This document shows, one piece after another, positions 50,149 to 58,759 of a stretch of 64,000 bases of DNA. The stretch comes from Clostridia bacterium (GTDB taxonomy: Bacteria; Bacillota; Clostridia; Oscillospirales; CAG-272), in NCBI GenBank assembly GCA_017547755.1, contig JAFYOX010000103.1:1-64000 (forward strand). The letters run 5' to 3'. Within the stretch, counting starts at the first letter, position 1, and every line of letters begins with the position of its first letter. The notes beneath the pieces are model-generated. The model was not told the DNA's origin and did not search any database. It saw nothing but the letters and a program-made list of their open reading frames with translations. The position numbers were made by a program, and so were the translations under genes.

Positions 50149-51531
50149 CTAAATAATCCCTTCATTTTGTAGGCTTTCGAGTAATTTTTCGTATTTTTCT
50201 TCGGGAAGTTCTGCTTCTGCCCTCTTGAGAATACCTTCTGTGAGTTCGGAAGCATTGAGTTTGCTGTAGGCTTTTACAAGCCAGTAATACGCCTGAGAAT
50301 TGCCGGATTCGATTTTCAGGGATTTTTCGGCATAATGGCGGACATGATTATACGCATCATTTGCCGCAAGATTTTCAAGCAGGATATTTACCGCCGTCAC
50401 ATAACTCATGTGATAGTAATGCAAATCCGTATCCAGCCATCGTTCGCCGTAAGCAGAGGTCAGCAGGTCTCCGCGGTATAGATCGACAGCCAGCTTCATC
50501 CACTCGATTTTATCGAAGGAGGATGTTGCCGTCATGCCTCTGTCCACATATTCTTCGAATAACTGCACATCTGTTTTCACATCGAAGAATTCGTTGATAC
50601 AGTATCCGCTATGAGAGGATGTAATCAGTTCTTTGGCAGATATCGTATCAAACACCTGTCTGCTGCGGCATATCTGTGTACGGAGCGCACTGACCTCTTT
50701 TTCGATATCCCGTTCATCTCTGTCCGGAAATATCTCATCGATCAGTGTCCGTGCAGCGAAAGACTTGCCTTTGTTGAGATAGAGAAATACAAGAATTTTT
50801 GTAATAGCAGGAGATGCGATCATCTTTTCTGTAAGAACGCCGGTAGAAGTAATAACTTCCAGATCACCGAGCATATTGATTACCACGTCGTTGGGATCGG
50901 TAATGCTCTGCGGGGAATATGTACGTTTCAGCTTTTCATTGGATGTCTGATCGTTGATATTGGTAAGCAGAACATAAGCGATCATCCGGAGCATGAGTGT
51001 TTCTTCCGGCGATATATGTCTGGTGGGATTTCTGACTACCATGAACCCAAGCGGGCGCGGGAATACCGGAACTGCGAGGATGGAATTCGCCCGCAGTTTC
51101 CGGTACATAGCATATTCTTCAGGATTGGTTTCTTTCAGTGCTTCAACATCGGGAATACAGATCGGCTGATTTTCATGTATTGCAGTGATCCATTGTTTCA
51201 TGCAATCCAGAGATTCAAATTCTTCCATCAGCTCTTTCGTCTGATCGCGGGAGTGAGTGTTATACCAGTGATGCGGTGACCAGACTTTCATAACCATATC
51301 GACATCAAGGAATCCTGCCCAGTCGGCACCGTAGAAATCGCAGGCTTCTTTTAAGGCTCGTTTGATGATCTGATCGGCGTCGTCACTCATGTGCAGTTCG
51401 GATTCCAGTTTGCCGAGGTTTTGAGCTACCTTCATGGTGAATTCGTAGGGACGCATCATTTCCGCGAATTCTTTGGGGGTGAAGACGATGGCCTTTCCTT
51501 TGAGTATCTTTTTCAAATCTTCGATAAACAT
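50149..51531 (-). CDS. GAF-domain SARP-type transcriptional regulator
   Basis: 460 residues. The N-terminal half (about 25-195) is a GAF-like sensor: a helix, then ACDFYGADWAGFLDVD, NSILAVPVFPRPLGFMVVRNP and a closing helix. A winged-helix DNA-binding domain follows (about 225-320; SPAITKILVFLYLNKGKSFAARTLIDEIFPDRDERDIEKEVSALRTQICR), then a bacterial transcriptional activator domain of TPR-like helices (about 335-455; DVQLFEEYVDRG ... LYRGDLLTSAYGERWLD ... YVTAVNILLENLA). The Y-R-G-D-L-L motif is typical of SARP/BTAD proteins. It follows the GtrA gene by 27 bases and ends before an array of helically phased ATTACA repeats that could be its binding sites. Confidence 0.82.
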   Translation of the reverse strand: MFIEDLKKILKGKAIVFTPKEFAEMMRPYEFTMKVAQNLGKLESELHMSDDADQIIKRALKEACDFYGADWAGFLDVDMVMKVWSPHHWYNTHSRDQTKELMEEFESLDCMKQWITAIHENQPICIPDVEALKETNPEEYAMYRKLRANSILAVPVFPRPLGFMVVRNPTRHISPEETLMLRMIAYVLLTNINDQTSNEKLKRTYSPQSITDPNDVVINMLGDLEVITSTGVLTEKMIASPAITKILVFLYLNKGKSFAARTLIDEIFPDRDERDIEKEVSALRTQICRSRQVFDTISAKELITSSHSGYCINEFFDVKTDVQLFEEYVDRGMTATSSFDKIEWMKLAVDLYRGDLLTSAYGERWLDTDLHYYHMSYVTAVNILLENLAANDAYNHVRHYAEKSLKIESGNSQAYYWLVKAYSKLNASELTEGILKRAEAELPEEKYEKLLESLQNEGII

Positions 51532-51558
51532 TTTCTTCTCCGTTATGAATGTATTTTT

Positions 51559-52017
51559 TCATTTTGAATCCATGAGATTTTTCTTGTTCATATCACGCCC
51601 TACGCAATCTTTTCTAAAGACAACAAATTTTCCTGTTGCATAATTCAAAATAACAACCAGTCCATTGGAAAGGATTTTCCATGCAAACGCGTTAAGTTCA
51701 AAAACATCTACCGCTACATACATAATTAACAAATCAAGAGTACCTGTAACAAGCCTGCATGAGAAAAAAGAAATACACTCTTTCAGAAGGCGTCTGTTCA
51801 GGAAATTTTTCCTCTCAAATACCCATATTTTATTAGTTACGAAAGCAAAGGAAACGGCTATAAACCATGCAGCACAGACCGCACCCATGTTTGAAAATCC
51901 TAAAACGTAATAACATATAGGATATACTGTCCAATTGATAAGGGTGGTACAAATACCAAATGCCAGATACAGGATCACACTTCTGCGTTTCTTCAGCAAT
52001 TCAATAATTGTCTTCAT
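51559..52017 (-). CDS. GtrA-family membrane protein
   Basis: 152 residues with four membrane helices, the GtrA layout: RRSVILYLAFGICTTLINWTVYPICYYVL (first helix), AAWFIAVSFAFVTNKIWVF with the conserved N-K-x-x-x-F, then two more helices. The start at 52017 is four bases after the TGA of the GT2 gene and fits family length; an ATG 19 codons upstream is possible. GtrA proteins are thought to flip or transport lipid-linked sugars made by their GT2 partner, which is encoded directly upstream. Confidence 0.85.
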   Translation of the reverse strand: MKTIIELLKKRRSVILYLAFGICTTLINWTVYPICYYVLGFSNMGAVCAAWFIAVSFAFVTNKIWVFERKNFLNRRLLKECISFFSCRLVTGTLDLLIMYVAVDVFELNAFAWKILSNGLVVILNYATGKFVVFRKDCVGRDMNKKNLMDSK

Positions 52018-52021
52018 GGTT

Positions 52022-52999
52022 TCAGCTAATATATGTCTTCTTATTTTCAAACGCTTCATCCAATATTTTCTCAATGATATATCTGGGACGTTTCTTTACT
52101 TCCATATAAGTCTTTCCCACATATTCACCAACAAGACCGATAGCCAGAAGCTGCAAACTTCCTATAAACCATATTGAACTGAGACAAATCGAATACAATG
52201 AAATCCCTTCCGCCGAAAAGTTCCGACATAATGTGTAGATCAGACCGAGCATACTGAATAACAGCATCACTCCACCTAATACAGTTATATATCGGATAGG
52301 ACGCACAGTGAATGAGCTGATCCCTTCCCATGCGAAAGATAACATTTTTCTCAACGGGTATTTCGTAGTTCCCGCCAACCGTTTGTTTCTGGTATACTCG
52401 ACCGTTCCTGTTTTATAGCCAATCAGCGGGATCATTCCTCTCAAAAACAAATTAACTTCCCGGAATTCCGACAATTCTTCCAAAGCTCTCCGACTCATCA
52501 GTCTGTAGTCAGCGTGATTGTATATGATATGAACACCGAGTTTTTTCATAAAATTATAATATGTATGCGCACTCCATCGTTTAAAAAAACTGTCCGTTGT
52601 CCGATCTGCTCTCACGCCATACACGATATCACAGCCATCATAATATTTCTCCATGAATTCATCCAGACATCCGATATCGTCCTGAAGATCGGCATCCAAG
52701 GATACAGTAACATCCGCCAGAGACATTGCCGTCATGAGTCCGGCAAGCAATGCATTCTGATGTCCTCTGTTGCGGGATAGTTTTAATCCAGAGAAGATTT
52801 CAGCAGATTGATGGCTTCGCTCAATAAACGACCATGTACTGTCCGTACTTCCATCGTCAACAAACAGAATCCTGCTTTGCTCCGATGCCAGTCCGTGTTC
52901 AATCAGATTTGTTAATTTCTCCTTGAGTCTTCTTGATGTTTCTGGTAATACGTCTTCTTCGTTGTAGCATGGCACAACAATGTACAAAATATCCGCCAT
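52022..52999 (-). CDS. GT2-family polyprenyl-phosphate glycosyltransferase
   Basis: 325 residues. The GT-A fold begins LYIVVPCYNEEDVLPETSRRL and has the nucleotide-binding SRILFVDDGSTDSTW and the metal motif VSLDADLQDD. Two C-terminal membrane helices (about 230-255 and 267-290) anchor it, as in GtrB/Dpm1-type enzymes that move a sugar from UDP-sugar to undecaprenyl phosphate. A GGAGG site precedes the ATG. With the GtrA gene downstream and a GT39-like gene upstream it forms a classic three-part surface glycosylation set. Confidence 0.9.
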   Translation of the reverse strand: MADILYIVVPCYNEEDVLPETSRRLKEKLTNLIEHGLASEQSRILFVDDGSTDSTWSFIERSHQSAEIFSGLKLSRNRGHQNALLAGLMTAMSLADVTVSLDADLQDDIGCLDEFMEKYYDGCDIVYGVRADRTTDSFFKRWSAHTYYNFMKKLGVHIIYNHADYRLMSRRALEELSEFREVNLFLRGMIPLIGYKTGTVEYTRNKRLAGTTKYPLRKMLSFAWEGISSFTVRPIRYITVLGGVMLLFSMLGLIYTLCRNFSAEGISLYSICLSSIWFIGSLQLLAIGLVGEYVGKTYMEVKKRPRYIIEKILDEAFENKKTYIS

Positions 53000-53022
53000 T
53001 ATGCTTGCCTCCCTTCTTCAGT

Positions 53023-54618
53023 TTAATGATCCTCTTTAATTTGGTACAGGTGATAAAACAGATATGACTGATAGCCTGTTCCCTGAATCACACATATTTC
53101 ATCGTACTTCTGTAATATATCATAAGGATTATGATCTTCAGTGAATCCCTTCATTCTCGAAATAACAAATTCAGTATGCCCCTCTTTAACAGCCTTTTTT
53201 TGAGCATCATATGGGTATGGGTAAGTCTCCTCCGAGATATTATAGACAAAGAAATAAGGTTCGTCCGGAAGAATTCCTGAAGCAGTGTAAAAACCGCTGT
53301 CCAATCCGCCTATTTCCAACAACGTAGGATTTCCATTTTCGTTTCTCTCCCATATCACATCGGCGATTTGTTGTTGCGCAGTAGGTTTATCCGACAGAAA
53401 CAAGTCATACGAAATCAATCCGTTCAATATAACCGACACTGTAAAAATCAGCAATGTTCCTGCGATATCTAACAGAAGTGGAAATCTGCATTTTGAAATA
53501 TATCGCTCCAAAAATTTTCCCGTTGCAATCATTCCAAAAATCAAAGCAATGGTAAAAGAAATATGTATTGCAGCAAATCTAACCGTGGTATAGTAGATTG
53601 CAACAAACAATAAAAACAGCGATATTGTATACCCGATCCGATAACCGGGTCTGCAAACAAAGAAGACAAATACAATGCCAATCGAAAAGAATATCGTAAA
53701 TCCCGGCATTCCACCGATTGTACCGATAGCAGAAAAAATAGATTCTACAACTTTAAGAAACACATGATTGCTGGAATTTACATATGTCCAGTTGTACAGA
53801 AAATATGTATTAACAAATTCGTCTAGACTGTTTGTCCATAAGCCATAAATAATATATGGTATTGCAACAAAGATAGCTCCGTTTAAAAATCCACCAATGT
53901 GTTTCAATAGAAATAGGAATTTCTTCTGATATAGCAATTCACAGGCAATAACCAATAAAAATCCAAGCCAGAAGACAGTCAGATTGAACTTTATCAAGAA
54001 AACACACATAAACAGGACTCCCTGAAAAACGGTGTGCTTCAACTTGTATTCATCAGATCGCTCGTAGTACAATGTAAAGTAATATAACGATACAATCATC
54101 AAGGCACGGCAGAACTCATCCGGTCCTCCGCCGCCGAAATCGTAATTATCTGCATAGAATTTTTGGATCAGCATGGGCAGGGGGGAACATAGAGCAATCA
54201 AAACTGCTGTATGTTCATTGGAAATGAATATTAGAGCCAGCCGATACACATAAATCAATGAAACAGTGAGAAAGAATGTCTGAAATAGATATACTCCCGT
54301 AAACCCTGTGTGGTCGATCAGCCATGATATTCCATAAATGAAATACAGCAGAGGTCCTTTATTGTCGATCAAATCCACATAAGGAACTCTGCCATTCATC
54401 ATCCCTTTTCCCATTGTGAAATACACATTGGCATCGAACCAATCGTTGAAGGCGAACAATGGCGAAGATTTTGTGCAGAACAGCATGAGGAGGAGGGAAA
54501 ATAGAGTAAATATCAGATATATGATTAGCTTCCGCTGTTGATATGAACTTCTTTGTGAACAAAGGTTTGGAGCATACTTGTTTTTTTTATCTCGTATTTT
54601 TTCTATCATCATATACAT
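53023..54618 (-). CDS. GT39-like polytopic glycosyltransferase
   Basis: 531 residues with about eleven to twelve membrane helices. The first extracytoplasmic loop carries FNDWFDANVYFTMGKGMMNGRVPYVDLIDNKGPLLY, the D-x-x-x-Y...P-Y-x-D-x-x-x-x-K-G-P signature of GT39/ArnT-like GT-C enzymes that use lipid-linked sugars. The C-terminal soluble part (about 425-531) is extracytoplasmic. It would transfer the sugar made by the GT2 enzyme to a wall polymer or protein. The start is uncertain, as no good ribosome site precedes MYMM or the ATG three codons later. Confidence 0.78.
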   Translation of the reverse strand: MYMMIEKIRDKKNKYAPNLCSQRSSYQQRKLIIYLIFTLFSLLLMLFCTKSSPLFAFNDWFDANVYFTMGKGMMNGRVPYVDLIDNKGPLLYFIYGISWLIDHTGFTGVYLFQTFFLTVSLIYVYRLALIFISNEHTAVLIALCSPLPMLIQKFYADNYDFGGGGPDEFCRALMIVSLYYFTLYYERSDEYKLKHTVFQGVLFMCVFLIKFNLTVFWLGFLLVIACELLYQKKFLFLLKHIGGFLNGAIFVAIPYIIYGLWTNSLDEFVNTYFLYNWTYVNSSNHVFLKVVESIFSAIGTIGGMPGFTIFFSIGIVFVFFVCRPGYRIGYTISLFLLFVAIYYTTVRFAAIHISFTIALIFGMIATGKFLERYISKCRFPLLLDIAGTLLIFTVSVILNGLISYDLFLSDKPTAQQQIADVIWERNENGNPTLLEIGGLDSGFYTASGILPDEPYFFVYNISEETYPYPYDAQKKAVKEGHTEFVISRMKGFTEDHNPYDILQKYDEICVIQGTGYQSYLFYHLYQIKEDH

Positions 54619-54732
54619 ATATACTCAATTTTATTGTTAAGTCGCTTCTCATTTGTATTTTTTTATATTTCACCACACTTTTTAGGGATATTTGTCTCCT
54701 GTATCTTTAGTATATCAGACCAATCAGTCTAT

Positions 54733-56613
54733 TTACTTCATTACACTAACATAGAACGACTGATCCATCAGTCCTGTGGTAATTTCATTCTTCTTACTAA
54801 CAATATAGTTCTTCTGTAATATTTGGATATCCTGCTCATTTTTCGTACCGAAAATATATCCATTTCCAAGCGTGAAAAATGTAAATTCCGGCATTGCGCG
54901 TTTCCACATAGCCAAACGTTCTGCAAAAATATCCACCATAATATCCACCTTTCCGTTCGCAATATCCCGAACAGGTGTACTTTTGATGAGTTTGACATCC
55001 CTCTTTTTCAGCGGGATTTCCTTCACAATCCGTTCAAAATCACGAGACAGTGCTTTACTCATCTGATTCATTCTACACTGATCCTCTTCAATATTCAGAA
55101 AACATCCAAGCATCACGGCGATATTGTTCCTTTCAATCATAAGTTCGCAAGGGTATGATTGCTTTATGTAAAATATCCGATCACTTCCGTCTTGTAACTG
55201 TGCAATCCTATAATTGATATATTCTGGAGCAGCATCAAACTGGGTTGCCCACTCATGAAAGATTTGATGATCGATACCAGTATAGGTCATATTATGCACA
55301 CTCATCATCATAAGCCCTTGCATCTGTTGTCCACATCCAATGTCGTAGATGTTAGAAATTCCCAAAGTCGCACAAAAAGAAAATATCTTGGAATAGCGGT
55401 ATCTGCTATCAAAATAGTCATCTCCCGAAACGATAACTCTTTTATATATTCCTAAGTCTCTGCTGTCGTCGAAAATTTTATCTGACGATTTTCTGGCATA
55501 GAAATTCCGAAACTCCATATTCCCGGTACACGGCAGATAGAGACTGGTAAACAACTTATGTTGAAGATCAATAAATTCCTTATCTGTTAAAACATCTACT
55601 TCATTCTGACGACAATAACTGGAAATACTCTTGTTATTACTGCTTTTAGGATTTCTGTCAACCATAAATATCGGAACCTTCATCATCTTTCGGTAGAATG
55701 GAGCATCCATGAATCCCGCAGTAATTTCATTCTTTTTATCGACTATATAGTTCTCATGAAGTTTCTTTTTATCTCGTTCGTTTTTTGTCCCGAAGATACA
55801 TCCGTTTCCCAATGTAAAAAACGTAAACTCCGGCATCGCGAGCTTCCATTTTACAAGATACTCCGCAAAAATATTCTTCTTAACAACAACCTGTCCATTC
55901 ACAATATCATGGATAGATGTGTTTTGAAGGAGCTCTATATCCAGTTCAGTCTGAGGAAGTTTCATAAATATACGTTCAAAATCGTCAGACAAAGTCTGTG
56001 TCAATCTGCTGAATACTTGTGGATTCTTTTCGATGACTATATCTGTATTAAGTATCAATGCAATGTTATTTTGCTCTGTTTTGAGTTCACAAGGATACCT
56101 TTTCTCAATGTAAAAAATCCGATCACTGCCATCTTGGAATTGTGCAAGTCGCATATTGACATACCCCACAGGAGCATCAAAATCAGTCAACGAATCATGG
56201 AAAATCGACAAATCAATACCGATGTAGGTCATTCTCGGCGCATACATCAACATCAGTCCCTGCATCCCTTGGCCACAGCCAATGTCATATATATTAGATA
56301 CACCGAGAGTTGCACAGAACGAAAACACCTTAGAATACTCGTACATTGTATTGAACAGGACTGGTGAGGATGCCATGACGCGATGATAAAGTCCAATATC
56401 TTCATCTGGCAATTTCGCTATTATTTCATCAAATTCAAACTGATGAAGCTTCAGTTCATCAGTACACGCTCTTTCACCGCAATTTTTCAGTTTCTGTTGA
56501 AGAATCGTAAACTCTTCATCCGTTAATGCAATTACTTCATCTTCTCTACAATATCGATATATGCACTCATTACCGATGTAATTTTGATGACGATTTACTT
56601 TTGCGTTTATCAT
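54733..56613 (-). CDS. Protein with two tandem methyltransferase-like domains
   Basis: 626 residues in two homologous halves of about 310. Each half has a preamble (CREDEVIALTDEEFTILQQKL; CRQNEVDVLTDKEFIDLQHKL), then SKVFSFCATLGVSNIYDIGCG (D110) or SKIFSFCATLGISNIYDIGCG (D424), a SAM-binding motif I, with acidic motif II (YIGIDLS; YTGIDHQ). Each half also has QDGSDRIFYI, and ends MPEFTFFTLGNGxIFGTKNExD. The repeats are offset by 314 residues and highly similar, so the duplication is recent or kept similar by selection. No close family was recognised; substrate unknown. A very strong AGGGAGGGG site precedes the ATG. Confidence 0.72.
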   Translation of the reverse strand: MINAKVNRHQNYIGNECIYRYCREDEVIALTDEEFTILQQKLKNCGERACTDELKLHQFEFDEIIAKLPDEDIGLYHRVMASSPVLFNTMYEYSKVFSFCATLGVSNIYDIGCGQGMQGLMLMYAPRMTYIGIDLSIFHDSLTDFDAPVGYVNMRLAQFQDGSDRIFYIEKRYPCELKTEQNNIALILNTDIVIEKNPQVFSRLTQTLSDDFERIFMKLPQTELDIELLQNTSIHDIVNGQVVVKKNIFAEYLVKWKLAMPEFTFFTLGNGCIFGTKNERDKKKLHENYIVDKKNEITAGFMDAPFYRKMMKVPIFMVDRNPKSSNNKSISSYCRQNEVDVLTDKEFIDLQHKLFTSLYLPCTGNMEFRNFYARKSSDKIFDDSRDLGIYKRVIVSGDDYFDSRYRYSKIFSFCATLGISNIYDIGCGQQMQGLMMMSVHNMTYTGIDHQIFHEWATQFDAAPEYINYRIAQLQDGSDRIFYIKQSYPCELMIERNNIAVMLGCFLNIEEDQCRMNQMSKALSRDFERIVKEIPLKKRDVKLIKSTPVRDIANGKVDIMVDIFAERLAMWKRAMPEFTFFTLGNGYIFGTKNEQDIQILQKNYIVSKKNEITTGLMDQSFYVSVMK

Positions 56614-56956
56614 GCTCCCCTCCCTTTACAGATGCATTTCCCACAAAAAATCAACAAATACAACACTCGAAAACAATTTGCGGAAAGCAATTTACTTATA
56701 AAAATATACAAAAATATACATTTATATAATTCATTGTATTTTTCTAAAATGCCGCTACTCTATACAAAGCCTCTTAAGTAAGTACAGAGCAACGGCTCAT
56801 AAAATCAAACACTACACGATTAAATATCAGTATTCTTCACTATTTTCAAGTGATTGGATAGAAAGTTAATTGGCTTTTCGTTTCTCTCTAATCAACTTGA
56901 TTTATTCTGTTTCATTTTTCGGTTAATTTCAAAAAATCGCATTAAGCAGCATAATC
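56614..56956. other. 343-bp AT-rich intergenic region
   Basis: Very AT-rich, with runs of ATATAC and a leader carrying the AGGGAGGGG site of the methyltransferase-like gene. No convincing promoter, terminator, repeat or gene was seen. Confidence 0.5.
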
Positions 56957-57262
56957 TCAAGTATCTTCCGGCCAGCATTGACATGTCCCTAAATCCAATG
57001 GCTCCTTATGATGTCTATTATTACAACCCGGAACACATATATATGATGTCTGCGTCTTGACATTGCATCCCGGGCATACTGTCGGGTTCTCCTTACAAGT
57101 ACCAGTATTTGAACTGGTTAAACTCATCATATCAAACACTTCTTCAAGCACTTCTTCTACGAAACTTGCGCTTACCATTGTAGAAACCGTAAACAGCGAT
57201 GCCATCACCAGCACGACCGCTACAACTGCTTTCCATGCCGTCTTTCTGTTGTTCTGTTTCAT
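56957..57262 (-). CDS. Small secreted Cys/His-rich peptide 1
   Basis: 101 residues. A Sec signal peptide (about 1-32) reads MKQNNRKTAWKAVVAVVLVM and ends MVSA. The mature ~68 residues begin acidic (SFVEEVLEEVFDMM) and end in a cysteine cluster: C-x-x-x-x-x-x-C-x-x-C, C-x-x-x-C and C-x-C, with a HH pair. The leader and ribosome site (GGAGGAATC) are nearly the same as in the peptide gene at 58158-58538, while the mature parts share little beyond the acidic start. No family was recognised. The Cys pattern could bind metal or form disulfides. Confidence 0.7.
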   Translation of the reverse strand: MKQNNRKTAWKAVVAVVLVMASLFTVSTMVSASFVEEVLEEVFDMMSLTSSNTGTCKENPTVCPGCNVKTQTSYICVPGCNNRHHKEPLDLGTCQCWPEDT

Positions 57263-57511
57263 TTAGATTCCTCCATTTTTCGTCTTGTTTTTTCATTAAG
57301 TCGTCTTCACGTTTATGCAGCAGACATTACAAATATCTGCTGAAAATGGTTCAAACCATCGGACTCACCTCATTTCTGTTCCACTTGAATCAATCGTATA
57401 TTTACGAAATGAATTCCGTTCGTTCCTGCATGAGCATATTGTACCAGAGCTGATCTATAACTTCTGCATGTACTTGGTATCCAAATTTGTTTTTTTCAAA
57501 TTTTTAGAGTA

Positions 57512-58078
57512 TCAATCAGCATCCAATTTTATTTGCTGATTGAATAAATTGATTTGCTGCTTGATATATACCTCTACTTGATTTGCGGCTTCATCAATTG
57601 TCATATCAGTAGTGTCGATGAGAATCATATTGCGGAACGGATGCTCATCGTGATAAGTTTTGAAATACCGATTCCTCAATACCGCCATTTCAGCCCAGGA
57701 CATCTCGCTGCCCACTACTTTATTGGTGGCAAAGTTGCCCCATTTTTCCGATACTCTTTTCCGGAGAACTGACTCCTCACAGATGAGTGTAATAAAGTGC
57801 ATCTGCGACAACTTTTCGTCCGGTATATTTTCATGTACATCCACATAGGAGTTGATATAATAAACAACTGAACGTCCCGTTTGAAACGCAACATCAAAGC
57901 ATACATCATTCCATAACTGACGCATTTTTCCTCCATTTCCTGGAAGGAACGGTGTATTTGTAATTTCGCCATTTAACACAATGTACTGATTACTCTTTCG
58001 TGCGATCAGATTGTTGGCAATTGCTAATTTTCCAACACCATATGTGCCGCAAACACAAAACAATGGTTTATAAATCAT
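57512..58078 (-). CDS. P-loop kinase-like protein
   Basis: 188 residues. The N-terminal strand and P-loop CVCGTYGVGKLAIA (11-20) resemble nucleoside/adenylate kinase-like proteins, but the Walker A Ser/Thr after Lys is Leu. A lid-like LICEESVLRKRVSEKWGNF region (about 101-120) and a C-terminal ILIDTTDMTIDEAANQVEVYI, typical of shikimate- or nucleotide-kinase-like proteins, support the fold. AAAAGGAG precedes the ATG. It lies between two secreted-peptide genes in the same direction and may act on a peptide, sugar or nucleotide; the link is positional only. Confidence 0.68.
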   Translation of the reverse strand: MIYKPLFCVCGTYGVGKLAIANNLIARKSNQYIVLNGEITNTPFLPGNGGKMRQLWNDVCFDVAFQTGRSVVYYINSYVDVHENIPDEKLSQMHFITLICEESVLRKRVSEKWGNFATNKVVGSEMSWAEMAVLRNRYFKTYHDEHPFRNMILIDTTDMTIDEAANQVEVYIKQQINLFNQQIKLDAD

Positions 58079-58157
58079 AGCAATTCTCCTTTTTACTGTT
58101 ATGCTCTATCCCAAAACACGTATTTCTTCTTTGATATTGCAATATCCTGTGTAACAC

Positions 58158-58538
58158 TTATGTATATAAACCTACACAGTTAGGGCAATGACAACCATGA
58201 AACCCATTTGGAGTACCATAGGGGCCCATACTATCTTCCCCAGATTGTGAATAGTCCTTTGTAAAAGTTTCTTCCCCATGTTTGATACCGGTAACACGAT
58301 CTACAGACCAATATGTTATAGTTTTCACATTACCATTCGGCCAGTATTCCGTAACCTCATAGTGATTCATGTATGGTGATCGACTTGATGACATAGTCAT
58401 TCCAACATATATCTCCTCACCAAAAATCCGTTCCACAATTTCTGCATTGACCACGGCCGACATAGCAAAGAGCGATGTCATCACCAGCACCACTGCCACG
58501 ATTGCTTTCCATGTCTTCTTTGGATTGTTCTGTTTCAT
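58158..58538 (-). CDS. Small secreted Cys/His-rich peptide 2
   Basis: 126 residues. The signal peptide MKQNNPKKTWKAIVAVVLVM ending VVNA is almost the same as that of the peptide at 56957-57262, and both genes share GGAGGAATC before the ATG. The mature part starts acidic (EIVERIFGEEIYV), has a central YWPNGNVKTITYWSVD strand pair resembling MORN-like or toxin-repeat strands, and ends NGFHGCHCPNCVGLY, a C-x-C-x-x-C cluster with a His. A common leader with a divergent cargo suggests a family of secreted effectors or signals. Confidence 0.7.
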   Translation of the reverse strand: MKQNNPKKTWKAIVAVVLVMTSLFAMSAVVNAEIVERIFGEEIYVGMTMSSSRSPYMNHYEVTEYWPNGNVKTITYWSVDRVTGIKHGEETFTKDYSQSGEDSMGPYGTPNGFHGCHCPNCVGLYT

Positions 58539-58759
58539 TTTGATTCCTCCAAATTTTTATTTTGCTATGATTTCCCACGAATCTCTATCATCCAATGATT
58601 CGCTGCTTGAAATTTGGACGCTATTTTTTCTGCAATACATTCACATCCATGCTTGCCTACTCAATAGCTTTGATATTTGTGCGTACCTGTCGGACATCCC
58701 TCCAGTCAAAAATGTATTTGTTTTTGTCCTAAAAAGATCAGCTTTCAAATTGACAATCA

